The notes under the pieces were generated by a model. That model was not told where the DNA came from. It was given only the letters and a program-made list of their open reading frames with translations, and did not search any database. The position numbers were made by a program, and so were the translations under genes. 64,000 bases of DNA from the NCBI GenBank assembly GCA_000733355.1, contig JNVV01000012.1:647655-711654 (forward strand), written 5' to 3'. The DNA comes from Falciphora oryzae. Its lineage: Eukaryota; Ascomycota; Sordariomycetes; Magnaporthales; Magnaporthaceae. Of this stretch, positions 32,363 through 44,099 are shown piece after piece. Numbering within the stretch: position 1 is the stretch's first letter; each line of letters begins with the position of its first letter.

Positions 32363-33722
32363 GGTCGGCTGCTGTCCAGCCTCTCCCCCTCAGCGAGCAG
32401 CAGACCGACTGCCGATAGAGCTGCTCCGCTAATCTTGGATGGAGGCCGCGAAGCAGTGACCGATGGACGGCACCGCGCGACAACTTCGGCAGAGAGTTGC
32501 TGGGTGTTAAGGCTGGACGGCCCTTGATTAGCCTCTCCCTGCTAATATCCATTTTTAAAAGCCGACAGGAAAAAGCGACACGTGTCATGAATTAGCTGAT
32601 AGCGAATAAACCCTTGATTATTCTTGTACGATTCACGGACTTGAATTCTAGCTGGGTCGTGTTCCCTCGCTAACCCAACACCACCGAACGACGTGAGGCC
32701 GTTTTGTTTATTGCTCCGCCACACTGGACTGTGCCCACTCCCCTGTTTCTGATGGGAAGCGCTCACACCTTTTTGGCTTTCCACTTTCGTATGTTCAGGA
32801 TCTCGCCGTCCTTGTGCTTGTCGCCGCCATATCAGTTGAATACGTTAATCAACTTAGATACTTACAAATGCTATCGGATATAATGGTTGGTTGATTTATT
32901 GATCATTGATGGATATATTTAACGTCCTTATAGCGCTTTGCCTTACCATGGCCTTTTCTGGTGCATGGGACGTGTGTCACGGGGTAAGCCGAAGGCCTGT
33001 ACGAAGTGATAGCGATGATCTTAGACGGTAATTGGGGGTAGAAGTCCTATATTACTATAGGGTAGATGCAACAACTTCAGCTTGGTTGCTGCAATCGCCG
33101 CATTGCCTCAACCAATCTGCCTAAGTAGCGTGGCCCCTGGGAGCCTCGCGGAGGGAGGCTGGGGGCCTCCCCCTGTGGCGGCCCTCTCTATTGTCACGGG
33201 CCTCTTTACACAAACAAAACAAATTTTAAAAGTAGGTAGAAACTATTAAACAGCGGCTTAGTAATAAACATTATTTAAAAAGCATTATTTGCGAATGTAA
33301 CACGTTTTTAACATTTTAAAAGAGCATAGCTTGTATTATTGTAATTGTGAAATATAATTCAATACCTTGCAAGGCATGGTCTAGGCGAAAAGTAGGCGGT
33401 ATTGGACGACATCCATAATTGATTCAAGACAAGAAATCAAGGATTTACTCGAGCTGCAAAATCATTAAAAATACACATAACATACGCTAATCATTGGGAA
33501 GGGGACTTTACATAAGGAGAGGCAAAGGTAACGTATCAAGCGACTGAAAAGAATACAGAAAAGCGGCCGGGGCGCGAGGTCACGAGGACAGTCCCGCAGC
33601 CCTGACAACCAGAGGACGTCTGGCTGGGTGAACCAGAGTCAACTAACTACAGGAATAATAGGAACACCAATTTGGGACAGACCGTTCTACCTTGGCCAGC
33701 CCGTCTCAAAAAAAAAAAAAGT
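32363..33722. other. 1.36 kb without a gene, partly AT-rich
   Basis: 32363-32830 is mixed. 32830-33540 is AT-rich with TTTTAAAAAG-type sequence, possibly an old RIP-affected repeat. A 12-A run at 33710-33721 sits at the 3' end of the next gene. No gene is supported. Confidence 0.35.
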
Positions 33723-34859
33723 TTAGATCTTGGCCCTGCGGCCACGACCCTTGCCCTGACCCTGGTTGTTCTTGCCCTGGTTGTTGTTCTTGCCTTGGTT
33801 CTGGCCACCGCCGTTGCCCTTCCCCCTGTTCTGGCCGCCGCCGCCGCCACCGCCGCCGCCCTGGACCTCGAACTTGGTGCAGTCATCCTGAGCGCCGCGC
33901 TGGGCGACGGGCATGGCGACGGGTTGGTGGTTGGCGGCGGAGATGATGGTGCAGACACGGTAGACACCGGCGGGGAGACCACCGTCGACCTGAGCCGAAA
34001 GAAGACCCTGGCCGTTGCCGGCATCGTCGATACCCTTGAAGAAGGCGAACTGGGACGCGTCCGGGGGCTGGTTGGGGGCCAGCTGGCCGATGTTCTGGAT
34101 GGTGACGTGGGCGTGGCCGATGATCTCGCCCTGCTGGTTGAGGACCTGGGGCGCCGTGTAGTAGGTGGTGGTCGGGTTGGTGAAGCTGCCGGCCTGCATG
34201 TTGCGAACCTGGACGTCGACCTTGAAGGTCTGGCCCTGCTGGAGCTTGTCGCCGGGCTTGGGGTTGCGGATGATGGCCGAGATCATCTTGGCCTGGGCGG
34301 GGAGCTGGCCCATGGGCGTGGAGTTGCACGAGCCGCCCTTCTGCTGCTTGCCGTTGGTGATGGCACCCTTGCCGACACAGAAGTTGATAAAGTTGTTGGC
34401 ATCCCTGGTGGATTTGGTTAGCATTTCGTTTCACGGGCATCACAAGACAGTGGCTTGTTTCAGGGATCGCCCAGTGACGGGCGCTCTCGGGACATCGCAA
34501 GAAATGACATACTTGAGCGACCTGGCCTGGCCCTGCTTGATGCCCTCGGTTCCCTGCTCCTGGCCGTCGGTGTTGCTGGCCGCTTGCTTGATGCTCTGGT
34601 TGATGCAGTTGCCGCCGCCGCCGCCGCCACCACCGCCTCCGTTGTTATTCTGGTTGTTCTTGCCCTGGTTCTGGCCACCGCCGTTGCCCTTCCCCCTGTT
34701 CTGGCCGCCGCCACCGCCGCCGCCGAATTTTCCTTTTCCTCTGTTCTGCCGTGCGATCAACGCCCCTGGTGCGAAGATGGAATCGGGATGGTTGATGAAG
34801 CCAGCCTCGACCAGGCCCAGGGCGGCCAGGAGGGCCAGGAGAATTACGCGGGAAAGCAT
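33723..34859 (-). CDS. secreted conserved protein flanked by Gly/Asn/Lys-rich repeats
   Basis: Two exons, 34859-34513 and 34404-33723; the intron of 108 nt has GTATGT, TGCTAAC and CACCAG. Product 342 residues. The signal peptide MLSRVILLALLAALGLVEAG starts at the ATG at 34859; the frame stays open upstream but this ATG begins the hydrophobic core. A Gly-rich block with QNRGKGNGGGQNQGKNN precedes the conserved domain, which begins CINQSIKQAASNTDGQ. That domain continues FINFCVGKGAITNGKQQKGGSC, MISAIIRNPKPGDKL, FTNPTTTYYTAPQ, HVTIQNIG, FAFFKGIDDAGNGQGLL and YRVCTIISAANHQPVAMPVAQRG. The same Gly/Asn/Lys block then closes the protein. The domain is a widespread secreted Pezizomycotina family of unknown function; extracellular adhesion is a guess. 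Confidence 0.85.
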
Positions 34860-37800
34860 GCTGAAGAACGAGCCTGCTCGAGCCACTGAAAGGAGTGTGT
34901 GGTTGGATTGAATAAAAGATTATAAAAAGAGAGCAAGAAGGTAAAAAGGGCGCGGAAGAAAAGAATGCGAAGACTGAATCAACAGTCAAGCCGACGGAAG
35001 AAGAAAAAAACAACCGACAACCTCTCGTCGCATTACCTTCAATGAAAGCGCTGCCAAGGAATAAAAAGCAGCCGCTCGAGGTTCTGGAAACGACGGGGGC
35101 CGATCATCTTCTATATGATGGGCGGGCGATCTGGAGGAGGCGCACGGGAGCAGGGCGGCCAGCGCAGCCAGCAGCCCGAGTCGGGGAAATGAAGCGTGCG
35201 GCGGGACGAGGCCCCAAGGGGCGGGGCCTGCCAGGGGCAAGCTGAGACGACGCGACAATGTCAGGGCCCCGCCCTGTGAACTTCGAGACGGGCTCTGTGG
35301 CCAAAAACGGGAACCTCAGACAAGACACTGACAAGGCCTGTCACCAGCGAGCGCCGGGGTGTGGCTTGCAGGGGGTCGGCCGGGGTGTTTTGCCAGCGGC
35401 CTAGTGGAGGCGTCAAGCATTTGTAAGACTAAGAGAAATTTGGCGGTGGGTGGCCGAGGCGAGCGAGGGTGGCACTGGTGGCTGCTGGCTGCTGGCGTGC
35501 CCGCGATCGCGCACGCCTGCGCAGGCAGGGTCTTGTCGGTGGATTTGGGGCGATGGCCTCGATTTGATCGCGGCTGTTGCACGCACCTTCCGTCCTAGGC
35601 CGCCGCGGGAAAGGCGTTGCTCATCCGTCCACCACCCACCAGAGAGCTCCGCCCGGCGCAACAGCTCCATTTGATTATGTGATTATCTCTTGGTGCATCC
35701 ACCTGCTACCTACTCTGTAAGCCAAACACCCAAACAGAACCCACCAGCAGCCCGCGGTATTGCCGTTCGCACCCGTGTCCATGCAGGCCCATCAAGAGCC
35801 AGTCTGTCCCGTCTTCTCAGCGCCTCTATTTTCTGTGGCTGCAGGCTCCAGCAGTCGAGGACGGATGCGCGGCGGCGCGCGCTGCTAAGCAATCGTCGAA
35901 ACGCAGAACCCCGACCCCACCCGCACCTGCGAAACATCCAACGCGTTGAAACTTTGCGCCCTGCATCCCTCTCGAACTCTTGTCTCGTCGCGCGTCCTCC
36001 TCCAAGTCCCTGGCCAATGCCCCATTTGGGATGACACGAGGGCTCGTCGAGGCAAGAAAAGATTGAATTGTCAGGCACCAACCAACCACGAGCGTCGATC
36101 CTCGCCAAACGACCAGGCAATCGCCGCGCACCAATGAGAGGCGCCCAGCATTCGCCTTGGATGGATCCTGCTCGATCTTGCCAGGAGCCCTGCTACACAC
36201 CAAAAGACCAGAGCCCGGGCCACCACCACTAACATCCCGACGGCTTACACCCCCGCCATGCAGCGCCGTTGCCCGCCACTTTGAGACGCCCTCTGCACTA
36301 GAGCTATTTTCTAACTGCCGCTATCGTTGACCAATGCGGCCCTCGCCCGGTCTGATCCCCTGTTCCCTCCCAAGGCGCGATATCTTGACGGGCGACGCCC
36401 TTGCGATTCGCTTCCCCCACCTACCAGCCTTAGCCCGGCCCCTACCGCACGTTGACGTGAGCACTTTGACGCTTTTTCGTCCGGTTGCTGTTGGGCTGCG
36501 ATTCGTCGCAAGAATCTGGCCTCGGCTGCCCTCCCAGGAAGAAAAAAACGACAGATGAACAAACAACGACAGCCAGCATGGGGCCGCCCTTGTCCAGCCC
36601 ACCCTGCGCGCTCCACCACGACTCCCACGTCGGCGTGCCGATTCATGCCCCCTTCCCAACTTTAGGAACGGGCTTCCAAATAGCCGAGCGACCAAAGCCC
36701 GCGCGCGCCCACCGCCCACCCATTACAGTCGCATTGGCGGAGATGTCCCCGCCCCTTAAACAACTGTATGCATACTGAAGCATACCGCGTCGGCTAACTT
36801 AGGACGACGACCCAGATCCGCCTGGGACCCAGCCGCCTTGGTTCCCACGAGGCGTGGCCGCCGGCGAGAGAGAGAGTGATTGCAGGCGGAAACCGCCAGA
36901 CTTACGCGGTTCACCTCCTTCTTTCGCCGTTAGCCCGGCCGCGGTCCATCCCAACTCAAGCCCTTTCCATGCGCTGCACGGCTGCAACCTTCAGAGGACC
37001 ACAAATTCACCTCGGCTCGTGTCTTGGCAAGAATGCTCCCGCCTACTTTCCCGGGGCCAACAAGCCACTGGGCCCGTTTCCCACCCCACGATTTTGTTTT
37101 GCTCACTGTCCGATCTTTCTGGCCTGATTTTGAGATGCAAACGCCTCACGTCCGTAGATAAACTATTCGAGGTAGCACGCAGCGGGTGCACCATGGACAC
37201 AGACTTCGGCACCGTCGTGCTGGCGGATGAACCCCAACGGCCGCACCCTCCGCAGCGGATAACTAGCGCACGCTCCGAGATAGGGTGGCAGGCGGAATCG
37301 CACGGCCCTTTGCCGAGAGTCCGGATGGAACATCCCTAGCTGACCCTGCGTTGCACTGCTTATGTACTCGATTTATTGGGCTGGGTCCTTTTTGTCTTTG
37401 CGCTGCCGTTTCATCTCTGGCGCCCTAGAAGCCTTCGAGATACCGCTCACTTCCAAAGTACTGTATCTCCGGCGGTCTCCATCCGTAGGGGGTGGCTTCT
37501 CCTTCTTCCCCTGAACTACTACGTCACCTGACCAGCCGACCTTTGCCGGGTCGACGAAGCTTCGCTTGCCAAACGCTTGGCCGCATATTCTGTAGGGCAG
37601 CGCGCCTCAGCGCGGTTGGAAACCGACTCTGTTGGAAACAGGCACTTTAACTTCCATCCCAACAACCGCGACTAGACGAAGTTTATGCCCACCCCGTCTG
37701 GCAGTTACCATCATGCCCCGTGCCCATCTGATGATGGGATGTCACCAACGTTGGCTGGGGGAGGTTGTGGGTTCGTTTGTTCTGGATGAGCAACACGTCC

Positions 37801-40032
37801 CTCGCGGTGTTGTTTAGTTGGAACTTAACCAGCCTTATCAGTATGATGTTTGCCAAGTCAGCCGTCAATCTATCTGGCAGACGTGTGTCGTTGATTGATG
37901 GGATCGGCGGATCTCCCAGTGTTTGGCAGATCGGCCTGGAATCATCCAGCCCAGGTAATAAATCTACGATTTGGACGGAAGGATCAAGTTTTGACAGCGG
38001 GAATGTCAACATGTTTCCGTTTACTGGGCGGGCGATCACGTCTTGTGGCGTTGATCAACAAAACTTTGGGCGCTGTCGAACTGCACGACAACGAAAAAAA
38101 AAAAAAAAAAAAAAGCCGAAACCACGACATGAGCAGCCACGGCTCCCACGACATCCGGACAGGGGTCAGTCAGGCTGGCGGCGCAGCACGCACCAACGCC
38201 GAGCCGGCGACGGCTCAAGAGCTAAGTAAGGTTAGATGGAGAGATACCGGCGAGCGGGTCCTGTTTGCAGGCGAGCTTAAAGTTGCCCGGCTATCTCGTT
38301 GCCGAGTCCCCTGTTGGGGTTGGGTTTTGCCACACAAGGTAGCAACGGGAATGTGGGAGAGGGGAGGGCGGGAGGGCAGGCAAGAAAGGATCGTGAGGCC
38401 CGCGAACGAGAAATTCACTCACCCAGGAAACGCCCGGCAGGACGTGAAGGAAAAACGTGGCCGCATGACGTGCGGTCCCGCGAAGAGAGCATCCTGCGAC
38501 ACGAAGGCCCACCAGGAGCGACCAGGAGGCCTTGTCGGGTCAGGGATGCGATGGAACAGAGGCAGCAGCACCGCCACAGTGCCAGCGCACAGTACCTGTG
38601 GCGACCAGCAGGGGGCGAAGGAGGGCAAGAGAGCTGACGGGTGAGTGAGTGAGGGTTGCCAGTCCGACTTGATTGTGACGGCCATGGCGCACGGCCTCTT
38701 GTTTCCGCTTTGCCCAGCCAAAACACGATTCGGATTTTCCCCGTGCGGCGTTGGCAAATCCTCCTATTCGTCGATGAACCTTGCAATTATTTGCGTTTGA
38801 CGAATTTGGTTCGTGAAAACGGCAAAAGGCAGACATTTATTTTTATTTTTTTATTTTTTTTATGGCATCAGCCAGCAACCAAACCAAGATCGACCAACAT
38901 CAATGCTCCGGGCGGCGCATCGAATCCTGCAGATCGTTCCAAGAAATCAGGAAGAAAAAAAGAAAGAAAAAGGATTTGACAGGATGCGCGAAACAAAAAC
39001 GGACGTGAAAGAACAGGTCGCCCCGGCGTCTGTGCATCATCCGCCTGAGTGTCGCGCATGAGCATTTGAAGCGATCCATCCATCCCCTTTTGCCTTTTGC
39101 CAGCCACCCACCCGGCCAGGCCGACAGTGCCCACGTGACGTGGATCACCAAGGCCAAAGATCTTTCTTTTGCTCCTTGACGCGCCCCCTTCCCCGGCAAG
39201 ACTTCGGGTCCGAGAAGCCGTGACGCAAACAAGGTCTCCCATTCCTTGATAAGGCCGTATCTATCCTATATATAGAAACGGAGCAGGGAATAGGCGAGGC
39301 GCGCGCCGGGCGAAATGTGGGATGCGCGCTGTTGCCTCGCGGCTTCGGTCGAGCATCGGCCGGAGTGCCGCTCACCCGCTTGTCGACCTGGTGGCCAGCC
39401 ACGTGCACGGCTCCTCACCGGCCGGACAACGCCTAGCTCTGGTCCGTGGCGTTTGTCTCTTCACTAGCAGATGACTAAAAGAAGAAGAAAAAACACGGAC
39501 CATGGCGCACCGTGAATTTTGTATGAGACAATCCGGGGGGTTTTTTTTTTGGTCGAAGTGCCAGGCCTCATCTAGACAGATGGCCGCTCGCACACCCCTG
39601 GATCGATAGACCGGTTTTTCGTCGACTAGCCTCGCGCTTGCGATCCCCAGATTATGGGCGGAGATCATCTCCGTTGCCCCCCTGGAGCGGGCAGATAGGT
39701 GGTAGCTAGTTGAAACGGGGCGCGTCGTAGCGCCTTCATAGACAAGCCACTTTGGATGCGCCACGGGATGGCTCGTACGAGAACGAAATAGCACCAGTCA
39801 GCTGGAGCCGGACTCTTTCCCTGGCGCTAGCTTGGTTTTTCTTGAGGGAAAATGAAAATGCCGTGCTACGCTTCCTTCAGATAATTCCATTTCTTCGCCC
39901 CGTCCTTTTGTGACTAAGGATCTCGCTCCCGTCGTGCAACCAAAGGGGCGCCTGACCCCGACCTCCGGCAGAAGGTTCTTCGCAGTCGGCCCGTCCCGCA
40001 CGGCATTCCGGGACCCGTGCCCGACGTAGACC
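34860..40032. other. 5.2-kb stretch without a supported gene
   Basis: GC-moderate sequence with frames on both strands but no domain signature or consistent splicing. It contains a run of 20-plus A at about 38093-38115, A/G-rich tracts near 38950-38970, T/A-rich 38838-38862 and a TATATATAG at about 39267. A non-coding RNA or very divergent gene is possible but not supported. The left end holds the promoter of the gene at 34859 and the right end that of the gene at 40033. Confidence 0.35.
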
Positions 40033-41801
40033 ATGCTCGGAGCGGCTGTCGTGACGTTCTTGGCGTCCCTGGTGGCACTCGTCGCGGCGGCTGCGGGCGG
40101 AGGAGGAAACGAGGCCCCCTCCCCTAATGCCTTCAGCCGTGCAATGGCCACCTTGCCCGAGTGCGCTCTCCCTTGTGCCCTCGCGGCCACTCAGGCGTCG
40201 CCTTGCTCGTTGGCAAACACCACGTGCCTCTGCACCGACAAGTCCATCAGCGACGCGCTCCAGGATTGCCTCCCCAAGGCGTGTAATGTTACGAGTACCC
40301 TTGGTAAGTACACCGAACAGTAGCGGTAGTATTATCGCGTTCTCACCCGCCCTCATCATATACTTGCCCATGCCGAAGCAAACCAAAACAACCTCGTTAA
40401 CACTCCACCCCCACCCACCCCTCAAGCCACGATACGAATCTCCAAAGGCGCATGCGGGGAGCCCAGGCGCTTCAGCGGCGGGCCCTCGGCCGTCTTCGCG
40501 CACGTCGGGATAGCTGTCATGACCGCCTTCATGACCCTGCGCCTCGCGTCCAAGCTGCTGCACGGCCACCGCCTGGCCAACGGCGCCAGCCGGGTGCGGT
40601 TCCGCAACGACCTCGGGCCCGACGACGTCTTCGCCTTCCTCGCCTACGCCGCCGGCGTCGCCGACCTGGCCCTCGTCATCAGCACGCTGTCCTGGGGCTT
40701 CGGGCGCGACGTCTGGACGCTGGACGCGGCCATGCTGACGCGCCTGGCCCTGTCGACCTACGTCGCGTCCGCCGTCTACTTTGCGCACCTGGCCTTCGTC
40801 AAGCTCGCCTTCCTCTTCTTCTTCCTCCGCGTGTTCCGGCACGCGACCGTGCTCGCCCGCGTCGCCTTCGCCCGCGTCGCCTGGGCCAGCATCGCCGTCA
40901 CGGCCGCGTGCGGCCTCGCCTGCGTCGGCGTCTACCTGTTCCGGTGCCAACCCGCCAGCTCCTACTGGCAGGGCTGGGACGGGGAGCGCCAGGGCGCCTG
41001 CCTCGACGAGCACCTCCTCGCCCGCGGGACGGCGTCGGCGAACATCGTTTTGGACTTTTGGCTGCTGGCCCTGCCCTTATCTCAGATCCATGAGCTGAAA
41101 CTGCCGCTGCGGAGGAAGCTCCAAGCCGGATTCATGCTTTCGGTAGGAGCCTTGTATGTTCCTCGTCCTCTTCTCTCCCGCCTGATTACCCTCGCCCCGT
41201 GACTCTTTTTTTTTTTTTTTTTTTTTTTTTGCCTCCCTGCTGACACCAACCCGTTTTCCTCCCCATCCTCCCTCCCCAAAGCGTAACCGTCGTTAGCATC
41301 GTGCGCCTGCACTTCCTCGAGACGTGGGGGTCGACGCCGAACGTCACGTACGACGGCGTCGACGGCGCGCTGTGGAGCATGGTCGAGATCACGACGGGGG
41401 TCGTCTGCCTCTGCCTGCCGGCCCTGTGCGGCTTCGTGCTGACCACCGCCCCGCACCTGCTCGGCCTCTCGGCCGCCAGCTCGTGGCGCGACCCCCACGG
41501 CAGCGACGCGTCTGTTGGAGGCGGCCTGCGCCGCCGCCGGCCCGCCGAGAGCACCACGGCCTTGCCGGACCTGACGCGCCTCAGCTCGACCGGGACCGGG
41601 GGGGAGGGCGTGGCGATGGGGGAGGGGAAGAAGACTGGCCTGTCGGGCGGCAGTCCCCAAGCTGGTGACGTACATGTGGCACAACCTCAAACAGCCAGGA
41701 CCAGAGGGCGAGATAATGAAGACATGGCTGAATCAGAGGGAAAGAGAAGGACTAAGGGTATGATATACGTAAAATATAGTGTTGAAATATCTGGAGGTTA
41801 A
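40033..41801 (+). CDS. CFEM-containing Pth11-like seven-helix membrane protein
   Basis: Three exons in phase: 40033-40303, 40427-41153 and 41282-41801 (505 residues). Introns have GTAAGT/AAG and GTATGT/AAAG; the second contains a run of about 25 T. A signal peptide (MLGAAVVTFLASLVALVAAA) precedes a CFEM domain: ECALPC, PCSL, TCLC, DCLPKAC, and the eighth Cys (KGACGEP) in exon 2. Seven hydrophobic helices follow (IAVMTAFMTLRLAS, VFAFLAYAAGVADLALVI, FAHLAFVKLAFLFFFLRVF, ACGLACVGVYLF, IVLDFWLLALPL and others), then a Ser/Gly-rich cytoplasmic tail. This matches fungal Pth11-type receptors (rhodopsin domain), which in Magnaporthe sense surfaces during appressorium formation. Ligand and role here are unknown. 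The last about 50 residues could be changed by an unseen intron. Confidence 0.85.
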
Positions 41802-42037
41802 ACAAAACGAAAAGGTATTTTTCAGATAAAACTAGGTTTAGTATTTAATTGGAGGAAAATTCGGATTATGCCAGTAAAAAGAAATAACATGAGAATAACA
41901 CAGCGTTCGGTACTTAAAAAAAAAGCAAACACGGAATCCTAACTAAATAAAGAAAAAAAAAAAAGGAGACAGGCGAGGTTGAAAGTTGGATGCGGAATAT
42001 ATGTATAATGTAAATTAACAAAACAGCAAAAGGATCG
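41802..42037. other. AT-rich spacer
   Basis: A-rich sequence between the receptor gene and the tRNA; it includes AAAAAAAAAAAAGG near 41953 and, on the minus strand, T-runs that can terminate Pol III transcription of the tRNA. No gene is seen. Confidence 0.35.
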
Positions 42038-42134
42038 CGTCCCCGCCTGGGCTCGAACCAGGAACCTCCTGATGACTTGTCATCCACTGCGTGGCATAAC
42101 AGTCAGACGCGCTAGCCAATTGCGCCACGGAGAC
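42038..42134 (-). tRNA. tRNA-Asn (GTT) with intron
   Basis: On the minus strand the acceptor arm GTCTCCG pairs with CGGGGAC. The A-box region is TGGCGCAATTGGCTAGCGCG, the anticodon stem TCTGA/TCAGG, and the B box GGTTCGAGCCC closes a CCTGG/CCAGG T-stem. Between the anticodon-stem strands are 30 nt, i.e. a 7-nt loop (CT-GTT-AA) plus a 23-nt intron just 3' of the anticodon. This is the usual place for nuclear tRNA introns. Confidence 0.9.
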
Positions 42135-42942
42135 TTGTGCATTTCTTGCTGATTTCTGCGACAGTTTCGCGGGCATTATGAGGGGCGAAGATGACTCAGG
42201 CATTTCGCGCATCGGCCTTGGCATGCGTGGAAGAAGCCCCGCCCTATCCCGGCCTCGGATCCGACCGCATCCGCTCGGAGCCCCCTGTTGGTCAGCCACG
42301 GGTCGGAAAACTCGAGGCATTTGTGGCTTGACTCGGCAGTGGGCGGTGGCGCAGGAATAACCTCAATTCCGTGTCAAATTCGGGCAGGACGGGCAGCCTG
42401 ACCACTTCTGAAAGGGAATACTCTGCGTTATGGAATTGCCTCGAGCGCTGCTGGGGCTGGCAGCCCTGAGACCAGACTGGTTTTCTCTATAGAATGAGGC
42501 CCTTTCTCCCCTTGTGAGAGGCCCCGTCCGCCTTGAATGACTGACGAACTGTACTGCACAACTGCGCTAGGACACCGAGGACGAGGTGAAAGTACGGGCC
42601 GAAGAGGACGGGAAATTAGCTTTGGGCGTCGATGGCAACGTCGAGTGATCGACCTCTATGCTATTTATCACCCCCTTCCGACCCCCAGCTTCCTGGGGGC
42701 CGGTCTCATCCAAACCAAACCGAGCTGGCCATCACAATGATCAATGATTAATGCCAGCTCAACGCCAACTCACTGGAACCCCGCTCATGGAAGTGAGAAA
42801 GGGGGCAGTGAAGCTTTCCCCCCAAGGCCATAAGAATTAGAGGGCTCGGTGCTCAGCTTGTGAATTCTGCCTTGCATCAACCCCCCCTTCCGAAGCGAAC
42901 CCATCCAAGGCACGCCTATTACGCTACGAACCTCGCTGGAAG
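42135..42942. other. upstream region of the 84-residue gene
   Basis: About 800 bp of mixed sequence without a supported gene. The right end holds a C/T-rich leader (CATCAACCCCCCCTTCC at about 42876) before the ATG at 42943. Confidence 0.35.
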
Positions 42943-43334
42943 ATGCCACCCCCATATGTCACCAAGCCAGTCGGATCCTACGCGCTGAGCATGCAAGTCA
43001 TGGAAAAGTGGCTTCAGTGGCGATATGCCGCTTGGGAAAAGCTCTACCCGGACGGATACATCCGCGTCGAGGTAAGCCTTGGCCAGCCGGCAACATCATC
43101 GGTGGAATTGAACTATTAATTAATTAATTGATTGAATGTTAACACACATACAGTGCAAAAATAATGCGACCTACACTTTTTATACCCCGGATTCTCTAAC
43201 CCAGGTTAGTTCTGTTAAAGGTTGAGCCCAGTCGGGCTTAGGTTGACAATATTATGTAGAGCGACGACGCGGCGATCGAGGAACTGTACCGCCAGCATAA
43301 CTGGATTCCACCCAGCAAGTCCTGGGAGCCCTAA
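42943..43334 (+). CDS. small three-exon protein of unknown function
   Basis: Exons 42943-43071, 43154-43204 and 43260-43334 are all in phase 0 and give 84 residues. Intron 1 (82 nt) has GTAAGC, TGTTAAC and ATACAG; intron 2 (55 nt) has GTTAGT, TTGACA and TGTAG. The protein begins MPPPYVTKPVGSYALSMQVM, is rich in Trp and Tyr (WLQWRYAAWEKLYPDGY) and ends HNWIPPSKSWEP. No signal peptide or membrane span. I do not recognise it. The clean phases and splice signals make it a likely real gene despite its size. A transposon fragment begins 40 bp after its stop. Confidence 0.6.
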
Positions 43335-43373
43335 GGTTACCTCAGCAGCCTCAAACCTTTTTGCGGGACTCAC

Positions 43374-43424
43374 TGTTGGTAGGAGTGTCTCTCTTATAAG
43401 GCCTGGGGATCTCCAAAGGTGATG
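43374..43424 (+). mobile_element. truncated copia-type LTR start
   Basis: TGTTGGTAGGAG and GGATCTCCAAA are shared with the LTRs at 45209 and 63570 but the copy breaks off after about 50 bp. Confidence 0.45.
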
Positions 43425-43515
43425 GACATTCTAGCAGGGCTTTCGAACGATTTTCACCAGGACCAGGGGCCCCTGGCCCGGATTTCCGAACTGGTTTTCA
43501 AGCGGTTGTTAAAAA

Positions 43516-44099
43516 TAGGGGATTTTTCCGTTCACACTCTATTCCTACGCACCCCCCCCCACAGTGGACACCTCCGCCACCGCCGGTCTCGGGCTTATGT
43601 AATTTTCTGTGGCGCGCCCATATAAAATAACACAGGCCATGGACACCCAAAATAAAGGGCGTCGCACAACAACAAAATGAAAAGCGGCGCACAACAACGG
43701 AATGAAGCTATTTAGATCGTTCCCAGTCGGCTAGGGCCTCGAGGGCCTCGTCATGGGTAGACCAAAGGGTCGACAAAAGATCGTCCGGCGGAGCTGCGTG
43801 CCATGGCTTTCCGTCCCAATCTGGGTGCCAGACGCGTGATTCGGAGTTCTCCGAGGTACTGCGAGCGTCCTCGTCGTGTTCGGAAGACCAGGAGGGCGTT
43901 GGCGACGCCATGGCGGGCTTGGGAATAGCTCCAACTTGTTGGGGGCGTTGTTTGTTGATCGTTGCGCAAATTGACTGGTAGTTGAAATTGACGCCTATGT
44001 GGGGTTGGCCGTGTGGCGCATACAAATTTACATAATCAGCGATGTCGGCCGTTGTGGGGGGGGTGCGTAGGAATAAGGTGTGAACGGAAAAGTCCCCTA
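43516..44099. repeat. inverted-repeat element with a recurring conserved end
   Basis: 43516-43560 and 44055-44099 are inverted near-copies containing TTCCGTTCACAC and ATTCCTACGCACCCCC. A third copy of the same end (44905-44934, GAATAAGGTGTGAACGGAAA) follows the N gap. It is about 584 bp between ends. No target duplication is clear. Confidence 0.5.

Noticed and set aside
33672..34421. 249-residue plus-strand frame
   Set aside because: Antisense shadow of exon 2 of the secreted Gly-rich protein.
38093..38115. A-run as evidence of a processed pseudogene
   Set aside because: No coding remnant upstream and no target duplication found; many A-runs occur in this region.
39877..41013. 378-residue minus-strand frame
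   Set aside because: Antisense to the CFEM-Pth11 gene, whose motifs and introns are convincing on the plus strand.
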